A stretch of DNA of 64,000 nt from Callorhinus ursinus (Eukaryota; Chordata; Mammalia; Carnivora; Otariidae): NCBI RefSeq assembly GCF_003265705.1, contig NW_020312935.1, forward strand, positions 4,886,386-4,950,385, written 5' to 3'. Shown here piece after piece: positions 23,582 through 34,372 of the stretch. A program made the translations under genes and the position numbers. The stretch's first letter is position 1. Each line of letters opens with the position of its first letter. The notes under the pieces are model-generated. The model made no database searches. It was not told the DNA's origin and worked only from the letters and a program-made list of their open reading frames with translations.

Positions 23582-24061
23582 TGTGATGGTTAATTTTGTG
23601 TGTCAACTAAAATGGGCTAAGGGATGCCTAGATACCTGGCAAAACAATATTTCTGGGTATGTCTGTGAGGGTTTTTCTGGAAGAAATTAGCATTATCAAA
23701 AGACAATAAAGAAAATGGTCTTTGCCAATTTGAGTGGGCATCATCCAATCTGCTCAGGGTACGAATATAACAAAAAAGTGGAAGAAGGGTGAATCTGCTC
23801 TTTGCTTCAATTGGGCTATCCATCTTCTCCTGCTCTTGCACACTAGCACTCTTGGTTCTTGGGCCTTTAAACTCAGACTATATTATACCACTGGCTTTCC
23901 TGGTTCTCCAGCTTACAGAGAGCAGATCATGGGATTGGCCTTCATAATGGCATAAGCCAATTCCTATAATCTATCTCTCTATCCATCCACCCATCCAACC
24001 ATTCATCCATCTATCCATCCATCTATCCTACTGGTTCTGTTTTCCTGGAGACCCTGTTATA
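23582..24061 (+). mobile_element. LTR-type element inside L1, family not fixed
   Basis: Starts TGTGATGGTTAATTTTGTGT and ends near GGAGACCCTGTTATACA. Flanked by CAGTG at 23577-23581 and 24062-24066, and the L1 text is continuous across it. Holds an (ATCC)n stretch at about 23975-24031. The TG...CA ends and 5-bp duplication suggest a solo LTR. Confidence 0.6.
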
Positions 24062-24205
24062 CAGTGTCTTTTACAGAGCAGTTTTTTATTTTCTTGAAGT
24101 TCAACTTTTTTTATCATTTTTTTCTTTTATGTATTGTGCTTTTGGTGTTGTATCTAAGAAGTCATCAGCAAACTTTAAAGGGGATTGGTTGATTGATTTG
24201 ATTTT

Positions 24206-24409
24206 TTAAAAAATATTTTATTCATTTATTTGTCAGAGAGAGAGAGAGAGAGAGAGAGAGCACAAGCGGGGGGCGGGGCATGGCAGGCAGAGGGAGAAGC
24301 AGGCTCCCTGCTGAGCAAGGAGCCTGATGCGGGACTCCATCCCAGGACCCTGGGATCATGACCTGAGCCAAAGGCAGAGGATTAACCAACTGAGCCACCC
24401 AGGCATCCC
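24206..24409 (-). mobile_element. Can-SINE, minus
   Basis: Perfect 17-bp duplication TTGATTGATTTGATTTT at 24189-24205 and 24410-24426; (GA)n in its body. Confidence 0.96.
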
Positions 24410-24426
24410 TTGATTGATTTGATTTT

Positions 24427-24522
24427 AAATAATCTCTACCCCCAATGTGGGGCTCAAACTCATAACCCCGAGATCAAGAGTCACATGCTCTACCAACTGG
24501 CCCAGAAGCCAGGTGCCCCTAA
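24427..24522 (-). mobile_element. Can-SINE, short type, minus
   Basis: AAATAATCTCTACCCCCAAT, GTGGGGCTCAAACTCATAAC, CCAGGTGCCCCT: reversed short-type SINE, diverged. Confidence 0.85.
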
Positions 24523-24586
24523 AGAGGACTTTCAAGAAGCATAATCTTACAAGAGAGAACACGAGAAAAGCAACTACAACAAAATT

Positions 24587-24640
24587 TTGGAAGGCGGCAA
24601 GCAGACAGGGGAGTTGGAAGGCGGCAAGCAGACAGGGGAG
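24587..24640. repeat. 27-bp perfect tandem duplication
   Basis: Unit beginning TTGGAAGGCGGCAAGC at 24587-24613, repeated without change at 24614-24640. Confidence 0.95.
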
Positions 24641-26300
24641 TTAAATGACTGAGCAGACCTAAGAAAAGTGGGGAGTAAAATCCCAGTCAATCCATGTTGC
24701 AGAATCCTGAAGAGGATGGGGAATTGGAGGCACCAGTTACCTCTGGGAGTGGGAGTAAAGCACACAGCTAAAATAAAGAAGCTGGCTGCAAGTCTGTTCC
24801 AGCATTCCCCACACCCAGCAGCCAGTGACTGCCCCACCCTCAACCCAGACAAAGATTCATATCCACCCTCATCCCACTAAACTGAGTAGGAGAGCCAGTG
24901 ATAGCCCTAATTCAGTCCCTATATCAGGCTAGTTGTTTGGGCCTATTTATTTCCACCTGGTTGCTTTGGCACTGTAACCAGCTTAACATCCTTTAAACAC
25001 ATGCTAAAAAGTTTAGTCGCAAAACCATGAGAAATTTCTTTCACTCCTCCTACTGACCTACTTAGTACTAAAGATAGGTATCTGTTCATCCTTCCCTAGG
25101 CACAAAACGTTCCACCTTCTGAAAAAGCCTTTACACTTCATACTGTTTCTGGGACAGTCTCTCAGACTCCTCTGACACAGTCTAAACTCTGAAAATTCTG
25201 ATGTCAAGGATCCTAGTTATTAATAACTAGAAGAATGGAAAATAAATCTTTTACAAAATAAAACTAAACCTGATTAAACAGATACTGGGACCATTAAGCT
25301 GGAAAAAGATGAAAACTGACAGTAAATTAGTTCACAAGGCAGGAGCACCAATTTTTCATGAAAAGAGAAATTTAAGTGTTTCTTAAGAAGGGATTGTGAA
25401 ATAGAAAACTAACTAACAAGAAATTGAAATGAAACTCCAAAACAGAACTGATGATTCTAGGATCCAGAAGACTTTGCCTTTGGAGAAGGAACCCTAAAAC
25501 TTTGATAAAGGGGACAAAGTATTTCAAAAAGTCTACTGCTGTTCTAAAAGAAAAATTCAAATGGAAACTCCGCTAATAAAAATTTAAAGGCAGTCTGCTA
25601 GTAATTGTTTGGGCTCACAGGAAAGAGGAAGAGACAGCTACAGTGTGAAGAGTTTTGGCCTCTAATCAAACCACTGAGGATTTCCTGAGAAATGCAAGTA
25701 CATTTTGATCAGATGAATCAAATCAATGTTTAGGTACACTGGAACACAGGATTCTGTAAGTTTAGCCTGTTTATTTCTTCTTTTAGTAGTCTTTGACACA
25801 ACTTATATATTTAATTTGATAATAATCATACTGTTTTATATGCCATAAAGCCAAAATTTACCTTTTACATGGAAAATAGCTAATGTGAAGATGACCAAGA
25901 CTTCGTGAACCAGTTCAAGCTAACAGCTAATATTTTTGGAAAGCAGCATTTAAGAACACTGTGTCACTACTAAACTCCACACTGCCCACAGTGCTGTTTG
26001 GGAGGGAATGAGCTCATGTTCCCTGGACTTCATCATTATTTACTTAGCCTCCACTTCCCACAATGAACTGCTTAGAACCATCAGAAGCCCCTAGTGAGGT
26101 CTTGAGAATTCAAGCTGGAGGAATAGAACAAACTTCTTCCTCCTCCTCACTTACTCATGCTGATGGTCAGCACTTTTTTTCAGCTCTAGACACTGAAACT
26201 AAATCAAAGTAGTAAAACAGAAAAAAAAAGAAGTTTCCCTCTCATGTCAAGTAAATTTTTGGGTTAGCAAGTGAAACCTTGATATCAAGATGAAGGATGA
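24641..26300. other. intron 2, no gene recognised
   Basis: Largely free of SINE or young L1. Short frames at 24574-24880 and 25372-25560 have no domain. Candidate unique intron sequence. Confidence 0.4.
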
Positions 26301-26309
26301 CTCACAAAG

Positions 26310-27185
26310 AGATTCTACTATACACCACAGGAATAGTTAATATTAAAAAGACTGACACCACCAATGTTGGTGAGGATGTAGAACAACGCAATCTCTCATA
26401 CAATGCTGGTGTATTTAATTTATTAATAACAGTATTCATTTAAATGGCACAATCATTTTGGAAAAAAGACTAGCATTTAAAAAAACTAAACTTTTATTTA
26501 AAGATTTATTTATTTATTTGAGAGCGAGCCAGGGCAGGGGGAGAGGGAAAGAGAGAATCTCCAGCAGAGTCCTGCTGAGCAAGGAGCCCGACACGGGGCT
26601 CAATCCCATGACCCTGACATCATGACCTGGGCCAAAATCAAGAGCTGCATGCTCAACCCACTGGGCCACCCAGGCACCCCAGAAAATTAAACTATTTGAC
26701 CCAGCAATTCCACACCTAAGAATTTACCAAAGAAAAATGAAAATGTATGCCTACAAAAGGTTGTACAAAAATATTCATAGTAACTATTGATATTAACTCT
26801 AAACTGGAAATAGCTCCCATCAATGGGAAAACAGATAACAAAACTGTGACATATAACACGATATCATTCAACAATAAAAGAGAAAAAAACTAAGGATATA
26901 TGCAACAAGATAAATGAATCTCAAAAACCTTATGCTGAGTAAAAGAATTCTACCACAAAAGAGTACATATGATTGCATTTATACGAAATTTCAGAACAGC
27001 TAAAACTAATCTATAGTAGAAAGTCAGAAGAGTAGTAACCTTTGAAGGTGGGAGAGGGAACTGAGTGAGAAAGGGCACAAGAAAACTTTCCAGGGCTCGG
27101 GTTACATAATTGTATGCATTTGTCAAAGTTTATGATTTGTGCATTTTATTTTATGTAAATATTTTCTCAAAAGAAAAAACCATAA
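26310..27185 (+). mobile_element. old L1 3' end, plus
   Basis: GGTGAGGATGTAGAACAACG, then after a SINE TTTGACCCAGCAATTCCACA, AAGGTTGTACAAAAATATTC and a 3'UTR-like end. Confidence 0.75.
26496..26680 (-). mobile_element. Can-SINE, minus, in L1
   Basis: AAAGATTTATTTATTTATTTG to GGGCCACCCAGGCACCCC. Flanks AAAAACTAAACTTTT and GAAAATTAAACTATT are a diverged duplication. Confidence 0.9.
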
Positions 27186-27229
27186 TGAAACACTGAACTC
27201 TACTTATTTATATGCATACTTAAGTATTT

Positions 27230-27455
27230 AGAGGGAAATATATTAAAGCCTGCAATTCAGTTTGAAAAGTATCAAGAAAAATTAAAATGGAATGAAGGCT
27301 GGATAGATGGGTCAATCTGTGCTAAAGCAAGTAAAATAAAATATTCATGGTAGAATCTAGGTGGGGGGAAAATGAGTATTGAACATAGAATTCTCTGGCC
27401 CTGCTTTATGTTGGAAGATTTTTCACAATAAAATATTAGGAAAAAAGTAAAGAAT
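27230..27455 (+). repeat. L1-type 3' end relic
   Basis: GTAGAATCTAGGTGGGGGGA, then GAAGATTTTTCACAATAAAA, resembling 3' ends of old L1M elements. Confidence 0.5.
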
Positions 27456-27749
27456 GTTGGGAAACCACATGCCTACCAAGGGCTTAAAGAACAGAGTAAG
27501 TATTTTCCACATTAGAGAACATGTAGGCCTATTTCTTGTTCTGGGTTTTACAAGAGACTATGTTGAAGATTAAAATTTTCAAATAGAAATATGGTCAGTT
27601 ATATAAAACTGCAACTTGATAAATGTTTTGCTCACAGATGTCCTAACAAAACTTATTTTTACTGTTCCTATGATGGACTGTTTTTTTTCAGTCCAATGTT
27701 GCAGCTGTGTTACTTGTCATGACATTTTCCTGAGACAGAGCTGAGATAA

Positions 27750-28045
27750 ATTTAAGGATCAAAGAGCGCCAAGTGATTTTATAGATATTATCTTATTTAT
27801 CCTTGAAGTAGTTCTAAAAGACTCTAGTTGAGCAAGCACTATTATGTCCATTTTACAGACGGAGAAAACAGGACAGAGAAATTAAGGGATTTATTTAAGG
27901 TCATAGGACACAAATGGCACCTATAATAATAGCATACTGAAAGCTTACTATGTCAATTTTACTATAATCCTTTTATTTAATCTGCACATAAGCTTTCATT
28001 TTATACAGCAGGAAACCAAGGCTTACAGAAAACAAATAGGTTGGC
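27750..28045 (-). repeat. two MIR-like relics, antisense
   Basis: ATTATCTTATTTATCCTTGA, CCATTTTACAGACGGAGAAA, then a second AAAGCTTACTATGTC and GCAGGAAACCAAGGC. MIR reversed, diverged. Confidence 0.55.
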
Positions 28046-28049
28046 CAAA

Positions 28050-28770
28050 GTGACAAATTCCATCATCCTAACTTCTATCTAATTAGCTAATGGGTTCTGA
28101 ACATTTTTTCTACTATGACATATAGGATAGATGTTCACAATCCTGTGGACATAACTGAAGTTATGCATAATTTTGCCAGGTACTGGTAATTCTACTGCTT
28201 CTCTTTTTCTCCAGAAAGCACAATGGAATGCAAGTAAGAGTGATAGAGAAATAACCTTGAATCTCTACCAATTTATATTTTACAAAAAGCAAATTATCTA
28301 CAAAGTTTAGTATTTCAAGTAAAATGAGAAACAAATTACTTTGCAGTATTAAGACTGAGAATCTGCAATAGTCTGAATCTTCTAAGACTTTTCCTTGTAT
28401 AGTAAGTATATCATGTTCCGGGAGACTGACCATCTTAATGAAGAGCAAGGTGTGATACAAATCTTGTAGCCTAAACTGCCCTCTCCAACTGGTTCTGAAG
28501 ACCTATTTCAAACGTGATCATGCACCAGATGTCTCTAGGATTTAGCATGAATGCTACAGAGAATGCAGCCCTGTATTTTAACGAAGGCCAAGGTTACTCA
28601 GCTCTAAAAGATGTCTAAATAGAAGGTAAAGTAGCACAACCTTCGGTGATGCAGCCAAGTCATATCCCCTTCTTCTTTTTTCCCCTCCACTCTCACAACC
28701 CTAAGTTCTGTAGAAACTCTGTAATACTTAGCCTTTTTTTCTAATACCCAGCTATATCAGCAGCACTACA
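28050..28770. other. intron 2, no gene recognised
   Basis: No clear repeat. The 99-codon minus frame (28161-28460) shows no domain and no splice or Kozak support. Confidence 0.4.
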
Positions 28771-28771
28771 G

Positions 28772-29111
28772 GTGTTAAAAACCTAACCCTTACTGTGATA
28801 TTAGGAGATGGGGCCTTTGGGAGGTGATAAGATCATGAGGGCAGAGACCTCATGAATGAGGTAAGTGCTCTTATAAAAGACCCCAGAGAGCTTAGCTCTA
28901 GACTCTCCTGCCCTTGAGGACACAGCAAGAAGACAGCCATCTATGAATCAGGAAGCCGGCCCTCACCAGACACTGATTCTGCTGGCATCTTATCTCGGAC
29001 TTCCTATCTTCTACCAGAACTATGAAGAATAACTTTCTGTTTGTTTATAAGCCCCCCCCCAGCCGCGCCGTCTATGGTATTTCGTTATAGCAGCCACAAC
29101 AGACTAACACA
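28772..29111 (+). mobile_element. MaLR (MLT1-like) LTR
   Basis: TGATATTAGGAGATGGGGCC, TTTGGGAGGTGATAAG, CTTATAAAAGACCCCAGAGA, GGACACAGCAAGAAGACAGC, GTATTTCGTTATAGCAGCC and a terminal GACTAACACA. 5' part truncated. Confidence 0.82.
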
Positions 29112-29705
29112 AGAGATATCTATTCTCATTCTCAGAAATGATTTACGATGAAGAGACTTAGCCTGAAAATATTCCTCAGTCTGACAACCAGCTGACAAAT
29201 TTAGTTGCTGTTTGTTCTTTATCACATTGTTTCTCTATTCTAGTTCCTTCTTTGTGGTCCCTACTAATTTTTTTAAGTCCATGATTAACCAAAGGCTCTA
29301 CATAAATGTACCTCATTTGAAGAAAAAAAAATTAATTTTGATTCAAGAGGCAGAGGTGATTACTTTACAAATTAAATTCTTACTTTATGAAAAAAAATAG
29401 AGCAATTCTTTAAAGACCCAAATTATGTTGTATTTAGATATGATTTAATGTGCACACAATCTTTCACGAATAAATCTATATGTAACTTGAAACAATTTCT
29501 ATAATATCTTGAACTTTTAAAAGAAAGCAAACAAAAACAATACAAATATATCAGAATATAATTTTTAAAATGTGTATACATAGTTGGCAGTTAAGACTTC
29601 TTTAAGCTACTCTTTCTTAAGAACCTACTATGTTCTGTGCAAAGAACCTGGCTCTGTGCAAAGGCTTCATATGTATTGTCTCGTTTAATCTGCACACTGA
29701 GTATT
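29112..29705. other. intron 2, no gene recognised
   Basis: AT-rich; a possible L2/MIR remnant at about 29610-29700 (GAACCTACTATGTTCTGTGC). Confidence 0.4.
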
Positions 29706-29710
29706 CTCCT

Positions 29711-29921
29711 TTTTTTTTTAAATTTTTTAAAAAGACTTTATTTATTTATTTGACAGAGAGCAAGCACGCAAGAGAACACAAGCAGGGGGAATGGTAGAAG
29801 GAGAGGGAGAAGCAGGCTCCCTGACGAGCAAGGAGCCCAATGCGGGACTTAATCCCAGGACCCTGGGATCATGCCCTGAGCTGATGGCAGACACTTAACC
29901 AAATGAGCCACCCAGGCACCT
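29711..29921 (-). mobile_element. Can-SINE, minus
   Basis: T-run, AAAGACTTTATTTATTTATT, head GAGCCACCCAGGCACC. Confidence 0.9.
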
Positions 29922-30136
29922 GTCTTTCTTTTTTTTAAACAGATAAGGATATAGTGGTTTATGGAGGTGAAAGCATTTGCTTAGAGCCTTCTTTTCAGCA
30001 GGTCACCCTAATTAGGATTGTCTGATTTCCACAAGAAGGTCTATCTGATTGCAGAGCTCAACTCTTTCTAGTATACCACACAACATATTACAGAGTAGGA
30101 TCTTTAATGTCCCTATGGCCTAAAATGCCCAATGTT

Positions 30137-30322
30137 GGGGCACCTGGGTGGCTCAGTTGGTTAAGTGTCTGCCTTTGGCTTGGGAATGATTCCGGGGTCC
30201 TGGGATCAAGTCCCGCATCGGGCTCCCTGCTCAACGGAGAGTCTGCTTCTCCCTCTGCTCCTCCCCCTGCTCATGCTCTCTCTTTCTCTCTCTCTCAAAA
30301 AAAATAAATAAATAAACTTTTA
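30137..30322 (+). mobile_element. Can-SINE, plus
   Basis: GGGGCACCTGGGTGGCTCAG to AAATAAATAAATAAAC. Flanking AAAATGCCCA/AAAATGTCCA may be the duplication. Confidence 0.92.
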
Positions 30323-30569
30323 AAAAATGTCCACAGTCACTCAACCTCTTGCTGTCTTCTTGTGATCCATCCCATCCTGACTGGACACCTGTCTGTGCAT
30401 TCAGATCAGAAGAGACCATAAAAGTGAAAGTACATTATAAAAAGTCTGGCCCTTGCCTAGGTCTCTGGATAAGTTCATCTCTCTCTCTCCCTTTTTCCCC
30501 CTAATGTCTAGTCTAATTAGGTTTACCAGCACCATTTCATGCAATCACTGAAGACAAGGTCAGAGAACC

Positions 30570-30975
30570 CAACTGGTTATAGAACTATAAGGGACATAAG
30601 AAATTATTCAATCCAACTCTCTCTTTTTACAAATAAGGAAACTCAAGTCAAGATATGCCAACTTGGGGAGACGAACCATGAGAGACGATGGACTCTGAAA
30701 AACAAACTGAGGGTTCTAGAGGGGAGGAGGGTGGGGGGATGGGTTAGCCTGGTGATGGGTATTAAAGAGGGCACATTCTGCGTGGAGCACTGGGTGTTAT
30801 GCACAAACAATGAATCATGGAACACTACATCAAGAACTAATGATGTAATGTATGGTGATTAACATAACAATAAAAATTAAAAAAAGAGAGAGAGATGCCA
30901 ACTTGCCAGGGTCACACTGCTAGTTGATGCAGCCATATCTATAATCAGATCTCTGACTCTATGTTACCTACAATA
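30570..30975 (-). repeat. MIR-like ancient relic, split by an L1 tail
   Basis: ATCCAACTCTCTCTTTTTAC, AAATAAGGAAACTCAAG, then after the L1 insert CAGGGTCACACTGCTAG: reversed MIR-type text. Confidence 0.5.
30666..30890 (+). mobile_element. young carnivore L1, extreme 3' end only
   Basis: GGGGAGACGAACCATGAGAG, GGCACATTCTGCGTGGAGCA, GATTAACATAACAATAAAAA. Duplication AGATATGCCAACTTG (30651-30665) versus AGAGATGCCAACTTG (30891-30905). Strong 5' truncation (about 225 bp). Confidence 0.93.
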
Positions 30976-31384
30976 TAAGGAGTTTCCATCTGAGGGGACA
31001 TTTAAGATTTCTTTAATAATGTTTTTAAAATTATAAAGTAACTTCATAGTGAGAAAAGTACTAAAACTCCAGGAAAGTATAAAATGAACAGTAGAAGCCC
31101 CTTCTCTCCTTCTACCTTCTAATCTTATTTCACTCCCTGGGAGTAACCAGCATTAAATTTCTTGTGTGTTTGTCCCAAATTTTTCTGTATATGTATATGT
31201 ACATATATTTGTGAAGCAATTTAAATATGGAACTCCAAAAATTATTCTTTCATCTCAGGCTGATGTTTTGCTCTGTATAATGTAGTCAACAGTCATATTA
31301 TTAATAATATGCATAAGCAATATTACAACATGTCCCTAAGTTTGTAAAGCCTTAAGTTTGATATTCTCCTTAGGTACAGCTCAC

Positions 31385-31598
31385 CTGTTTTCCAGATCCG
31401 GCATGCTTAGGTTTCTAGCAGCAAAGCACATTTTGAGAGGGATGACCTTCCTGTCCTTGGTGCTGTTCTGGTGTTTTGGAGAACCAGAGTCCTCACTGCC
31501 ACTAAAGCTTGGTGACTGAGGAGATGCACCTTCCCATGGTAGATCTGATACTAATGATGGCTTCTTGATATATGGTGTTACTTCTCGGATGAACTTGA
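31385..31598 (-). CDS. SNTB2: beta-2-syntrophin, coding exon 2
   Basis: Adaptor of the dystrophin-glycoprotein complex at the inner face of the plasma membrane. The 214-bp exon reads 2 nt + 70 codons + 2 nt. It encodes the last PDZ strand (KFIREVTPYIKKPS), a serine-rich linker (SPSFSGSEDSGSPKHQNS) and the resumption of the split PH1 domain (IPLKMCFAARNLSMPDLEN). The acceptor reads TTTTTGTTCGTAG and the donor GTGAGC. The first codon (Val, G|TC) is split with exon 1, which is outside the window; the last codon (Arg, AG|A) is completed by the first base of exon 3. The protein matches what I recall of human SNTB2 almost residue for residue and is distinct from SNTA1 and SNTB1. The serine/proline linker may be phosphorylated, which is inference. 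Confidence 0.96.
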
Positions 31599-31794
31599 CT
31601 ACGAACAAAAATCAAAGAAGAAGGTTACTGTTTTTGCTTCCTGTGAAAAAAGACAACTGAAATACATACATACATGTAATATCTGCCAGGAAGTGAAAAA
31701 AGACACTAAGTTAAAGAGCCAGAACACAGAATCTTAGGATTGGAGGTATTTTAAGGCTACCTAATCCAAATGAAATACCACTACTGTATTCTAA

Positions 31795-32095
31795 AAAGTT
31801 TAACTTCTGCACTTTTGCATGTATTTTTCCTTCTGCTTAGGACTCCTCTCTCTCTATCTGCCTGGTCAACTCCACTTCAGAGTCACCTCCTTAGCAACCT
31901 TTCCTGTTAACTCTCCAGGGTATTACTTAAACCTCTGTAACAACCTCTTAGCACCCTGGGTTGTAATCCTTTGCTAATACTTCTGTTCACCTGCTGGGTC
32001 TGAGTTCTTCGAGGGCAGAAAGTATGATGTATTCAGTCTTAGTATCCCACACCTAGGACAGTGTGTGCTCAATACATGTTTGCAGAAATGAGTAA
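31795..32095 (+). repeat. L2 relic
   Basis: AACCTTTCCTGTTAACTCTC, GAGTTCTTCGAGGGCAGAAA, AGGACAGTGTGTGCTCAATA: L2 3' end order. Confidence 0.75.
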
Positions 32096-32105
32096 AGAAA
32101 CAAAT

Positions 32106-32290
32106 GGGGGCGTCTCGGTGGCTCATTTGGTTAAGCATCTGACTTCAGCTCAGGTCATGATCTCAGTGTCCTGGGATGGATCCCTGCATTGGGCTCCCTG
32201 CTCAGGAGGGAGCCTGCTTCTCCCTCTCCCTCTGCTCCTCCCCCTGCTCGTAATTTCTCCCTCTCAAATAAATAAATATCTTTAAAAAAT
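32106..32290 (+). mobile_element. Can-SINE, plus
   Basis: GGGGGCGTCTCGGTGGCTCA to AAATAAATAAATATCTTTAA; no clean duplication. Confidence 0.9.
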
Positions 32291-32609
32291 AAAATTAAAA
32301 AAATTCCCCAAGATGTGAAAAAGAAAGAAACCAATGAACAATTAAATACTTGAATTATTTCCATAGTTGACTGGCCATGTGTGAATCTCCTGGTGACAGA
32401 ATCAGCATCTCCTGAGACAAGGCCACTTAGCTTTAGACAGCTCAACATTCAGAAAATTCTTGAAACTTCCACCCACTGGTTTGCAGTCTACTGAAGCATA
32501 CGGAAAGCACTCAACCTCTTTCACATGAGAACATTTCAATTATCTAAAAACTGAGATTATTTCTCTCTCTCTTCTCCCAACTAAGCTAAATATCTCTATT
32601 TCAATTCAA

Positions 32610-32775
32610 TTCAGCTCAACCAATATTTTTAGCTACCTACCAACTGCCAGGAATTAGGCTACCCACTAAGAATACAGTAACAAATGAAGAAGCATGGACC
32701 CTGCCCAATCTAGTAAGGGAGACAGCTTTATAAACAGATCATTAAACAAATACAAAAATAAAGTGTATTCAAGGT
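32610..32775 (+). repeat. L2-like relic
   Basis: CCAACTGCCAGGAATTAGGC, AATACAGTAACAAATGAAGA, CTAGTAAGGGAGACAGC. Confidence 0.6.
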
Positions 32776-33070
32776 AAGGTATTTTGATTAATGGTAGCCC
32801 TAAATTAAAACATAGCTTTTAGTATATGGCAAACTTTTTTCTTTTTAAGTTCAATTTTAAGACCCATAAAATACTTCTTTGACTTCAGTCATGACTGGCA
32901 ACTGCTGTCATTTGAGGCATGGTGTTCTTGTTTCAAAAAACAGATAAACCGAGGATTATTAAAATTTCAAGTGGCATTAAAAATGTAAATAGTTGAATGC
33001 AGAATGTAGTCATCACTACCTCTGCTATCATGATATATTATATCAGTATTCTACTTCCCTCTCAAATTCT

Positions 33071-33265
33071 TTTTTTTTTTAAGATTTTATTTATTTATTT
33101 GACAGAGAGAAAGAGCACAAGCAGGGGGAGCGACAGGCAGAGGGAGAGGGAGAAGCAGGCTCCCCGCGGAGCAGGGAGCCCAATGCGGGGCTCGATCCCA
33201 GGAACCCATGATCACAACCTAAGCCAAAGGCAGATGCTTAACCGACTGAGCCGCCCAGGTGCCTC
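33071..33265 (-). mobile_element. Can-SINE, minus
   Basis: Perfect duplication TCCCTCTCAAATTCT at 33056-33070 and 33266-33280. Confidence 0.96.
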
Positions 33266-33403
33266 TCCCTCTCAAATTCTACCGTGGTAGGTCATTAGAG
33301 TAGTATCATGGGAATTGAAAAACTAGAAAGATATAATTATTATCAATGCTTATCAATATCATAATAGTATTAATATTCTACAGCATTGGAAGCTTTACAA
33401 GCC

Positions 33404-33495
33404 GGGGTGCCTGGGTGGCTCAGTCGATTAAATGGCTAAGTCGTGATTTCTGCTCAGGTCATGATGTTTAACCAACTGAGCCACCCAGGTGCCCC
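33404..33495. mobile_element. head-to-head Can-SINE remnant (inverted repeat)
   Basis: A plus SINE head (GGGGTGCCTGGGTGGCTCAG, to about GCTCAGGTCATGAT) is joined to a minus SINE head (TTAACCAACTGAGCCACCC, AGGTGCCCC). The bodies and tails of both are missing. Confidence 0.85.
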
Positions 33496-33527
33496 TAAAG
33501 GATTTTATAATAAAACATCCAGATTTC

Positions 33528-34372
33528 TTTTCTTTGTTTGTTTGTTTGTTTTGTTGGATAGGTTCTATTATTAATAAGTTGGGAAATATTTTGCAAATTT
33601 ACTCCCCATGAGTCATATTTACAGGATATTTTTGTTGAAACAGGAGCTATGTGCAGATTAAACTGTTTTCCCAAAACTTCTTCTTCCTCTCCAGTCAATG
33701 GTTTATTATCGATGAATATTATTTCCTGCAAGTGTTTATCTTGGATTTTCTTGTTCCTCTTCATCAGGTCATCATCTCTGTAATCTTCTCGGTGGCTCTG
33801 GTTTGAGAATTCTTCCTCTAAGAACCAAGGCTCCTCTCCTTGCTCCAACTTGAAGATTACGGCTGGTTTTAAAATGCAGTTCCCCACTGAGACTAGGTTG
33901 TTTTAGTTCTCCAGCATCACATCTCTATACAGGGTCCTCTGAATAGGGGACCCATTTGCTGCCACTCCTCTTGGGTGAATTCCACAGTCACGTCCTTGAA
34001 CGACACTGATGCCTGAGATGTGTCCATTTTCTGCTGTTGTTGGGAGAGTACAGAGAACTGTGACGGATAAGCTTCTGCAAGCTGGTCCAGTTTCCACTGT
34101 CACAGTCTGTGATAGCTTCTGGATGTGGTGACATCACCAAGTCTGGCTCTTTCTGGACAAGGTAAATAAGAACTGCTTCTGGTGGAGCAAATTAGGACCC
34201 ACTCCTTTTTGGGTTCTTCTGCATGTTCTGAAGCTCTGGTGAGGGTGGTTCCTGTTAGATGAGCTCTTCTTCCAGGTGGGATTCCTGTCCCCAGGGCTCC
34301 TCTCTTCCCTGTCACACAAGAGCTACTTTGTTCCATACGTTGAGACTTAAGCCTGAGGGCAAAAGGGCCCTC
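33528..34372 (-). pseudogene. 3'-truncated processed pseudogene of a KRAB zinc-finger gene
   Basis: Minus strand: about 345 nt of 5'UTR-like sequence, then ATG at 34027 and a KRAB-A box start (MDTSQASVSFKDVTVEF, TQEEWQQMGP). A frame break follows near 33945, then IQRTLYRDVMLEN, an in-frame TAA at 33903-33905 (in place of the usual Tyr codon) and [19 protein letters not shown] (KRAB-B) plus an acidic spacer ([28 protein letters not shown]). KRAB-A, KRAB-B and spacer are normally on separate exons; here they are fused without introns. The zinc-finger array is absent: the copy stops at an A-rich stretch, consistent with internal priming. No function as a repressor is possible from this copy. The parent gene is not identified. 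Confidence 0.9.
33535..33556. repeat. (TTTG)n / (CAAA)n run
   Basis: Short TTTG repeat at the 3' end of the KRAB retrocopy, probably grown from its A-rich end. Confidence 0.85.

Larger units (their letters stand above)
20262..24174 (-). mobile_element. old L1, minus, host of a nest
   Basis: Reversed L1 3'UTR and ORF2 text in three pieces: 20262-20733, 22957-23581 and 24062-24174. It is separated by a younger L1 and an LTR-type element. The whole is flanked by TTAAAGGGGATT (20247-20258 and 24175-24186), probably its own target duplication. Frame destroyed. Confidence 0.8.
17324..31384 (-). other. SNTB2: SNTB2 intron 2
   Basis: A 14,061-bp intron between exons 2 and 3 (GTGAGC donor, CCACACAG acceptor). 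Filled with L1 nests, an LTR, SINEs and old repeats; no alternative exon was recognised. Confidence 0.93.
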
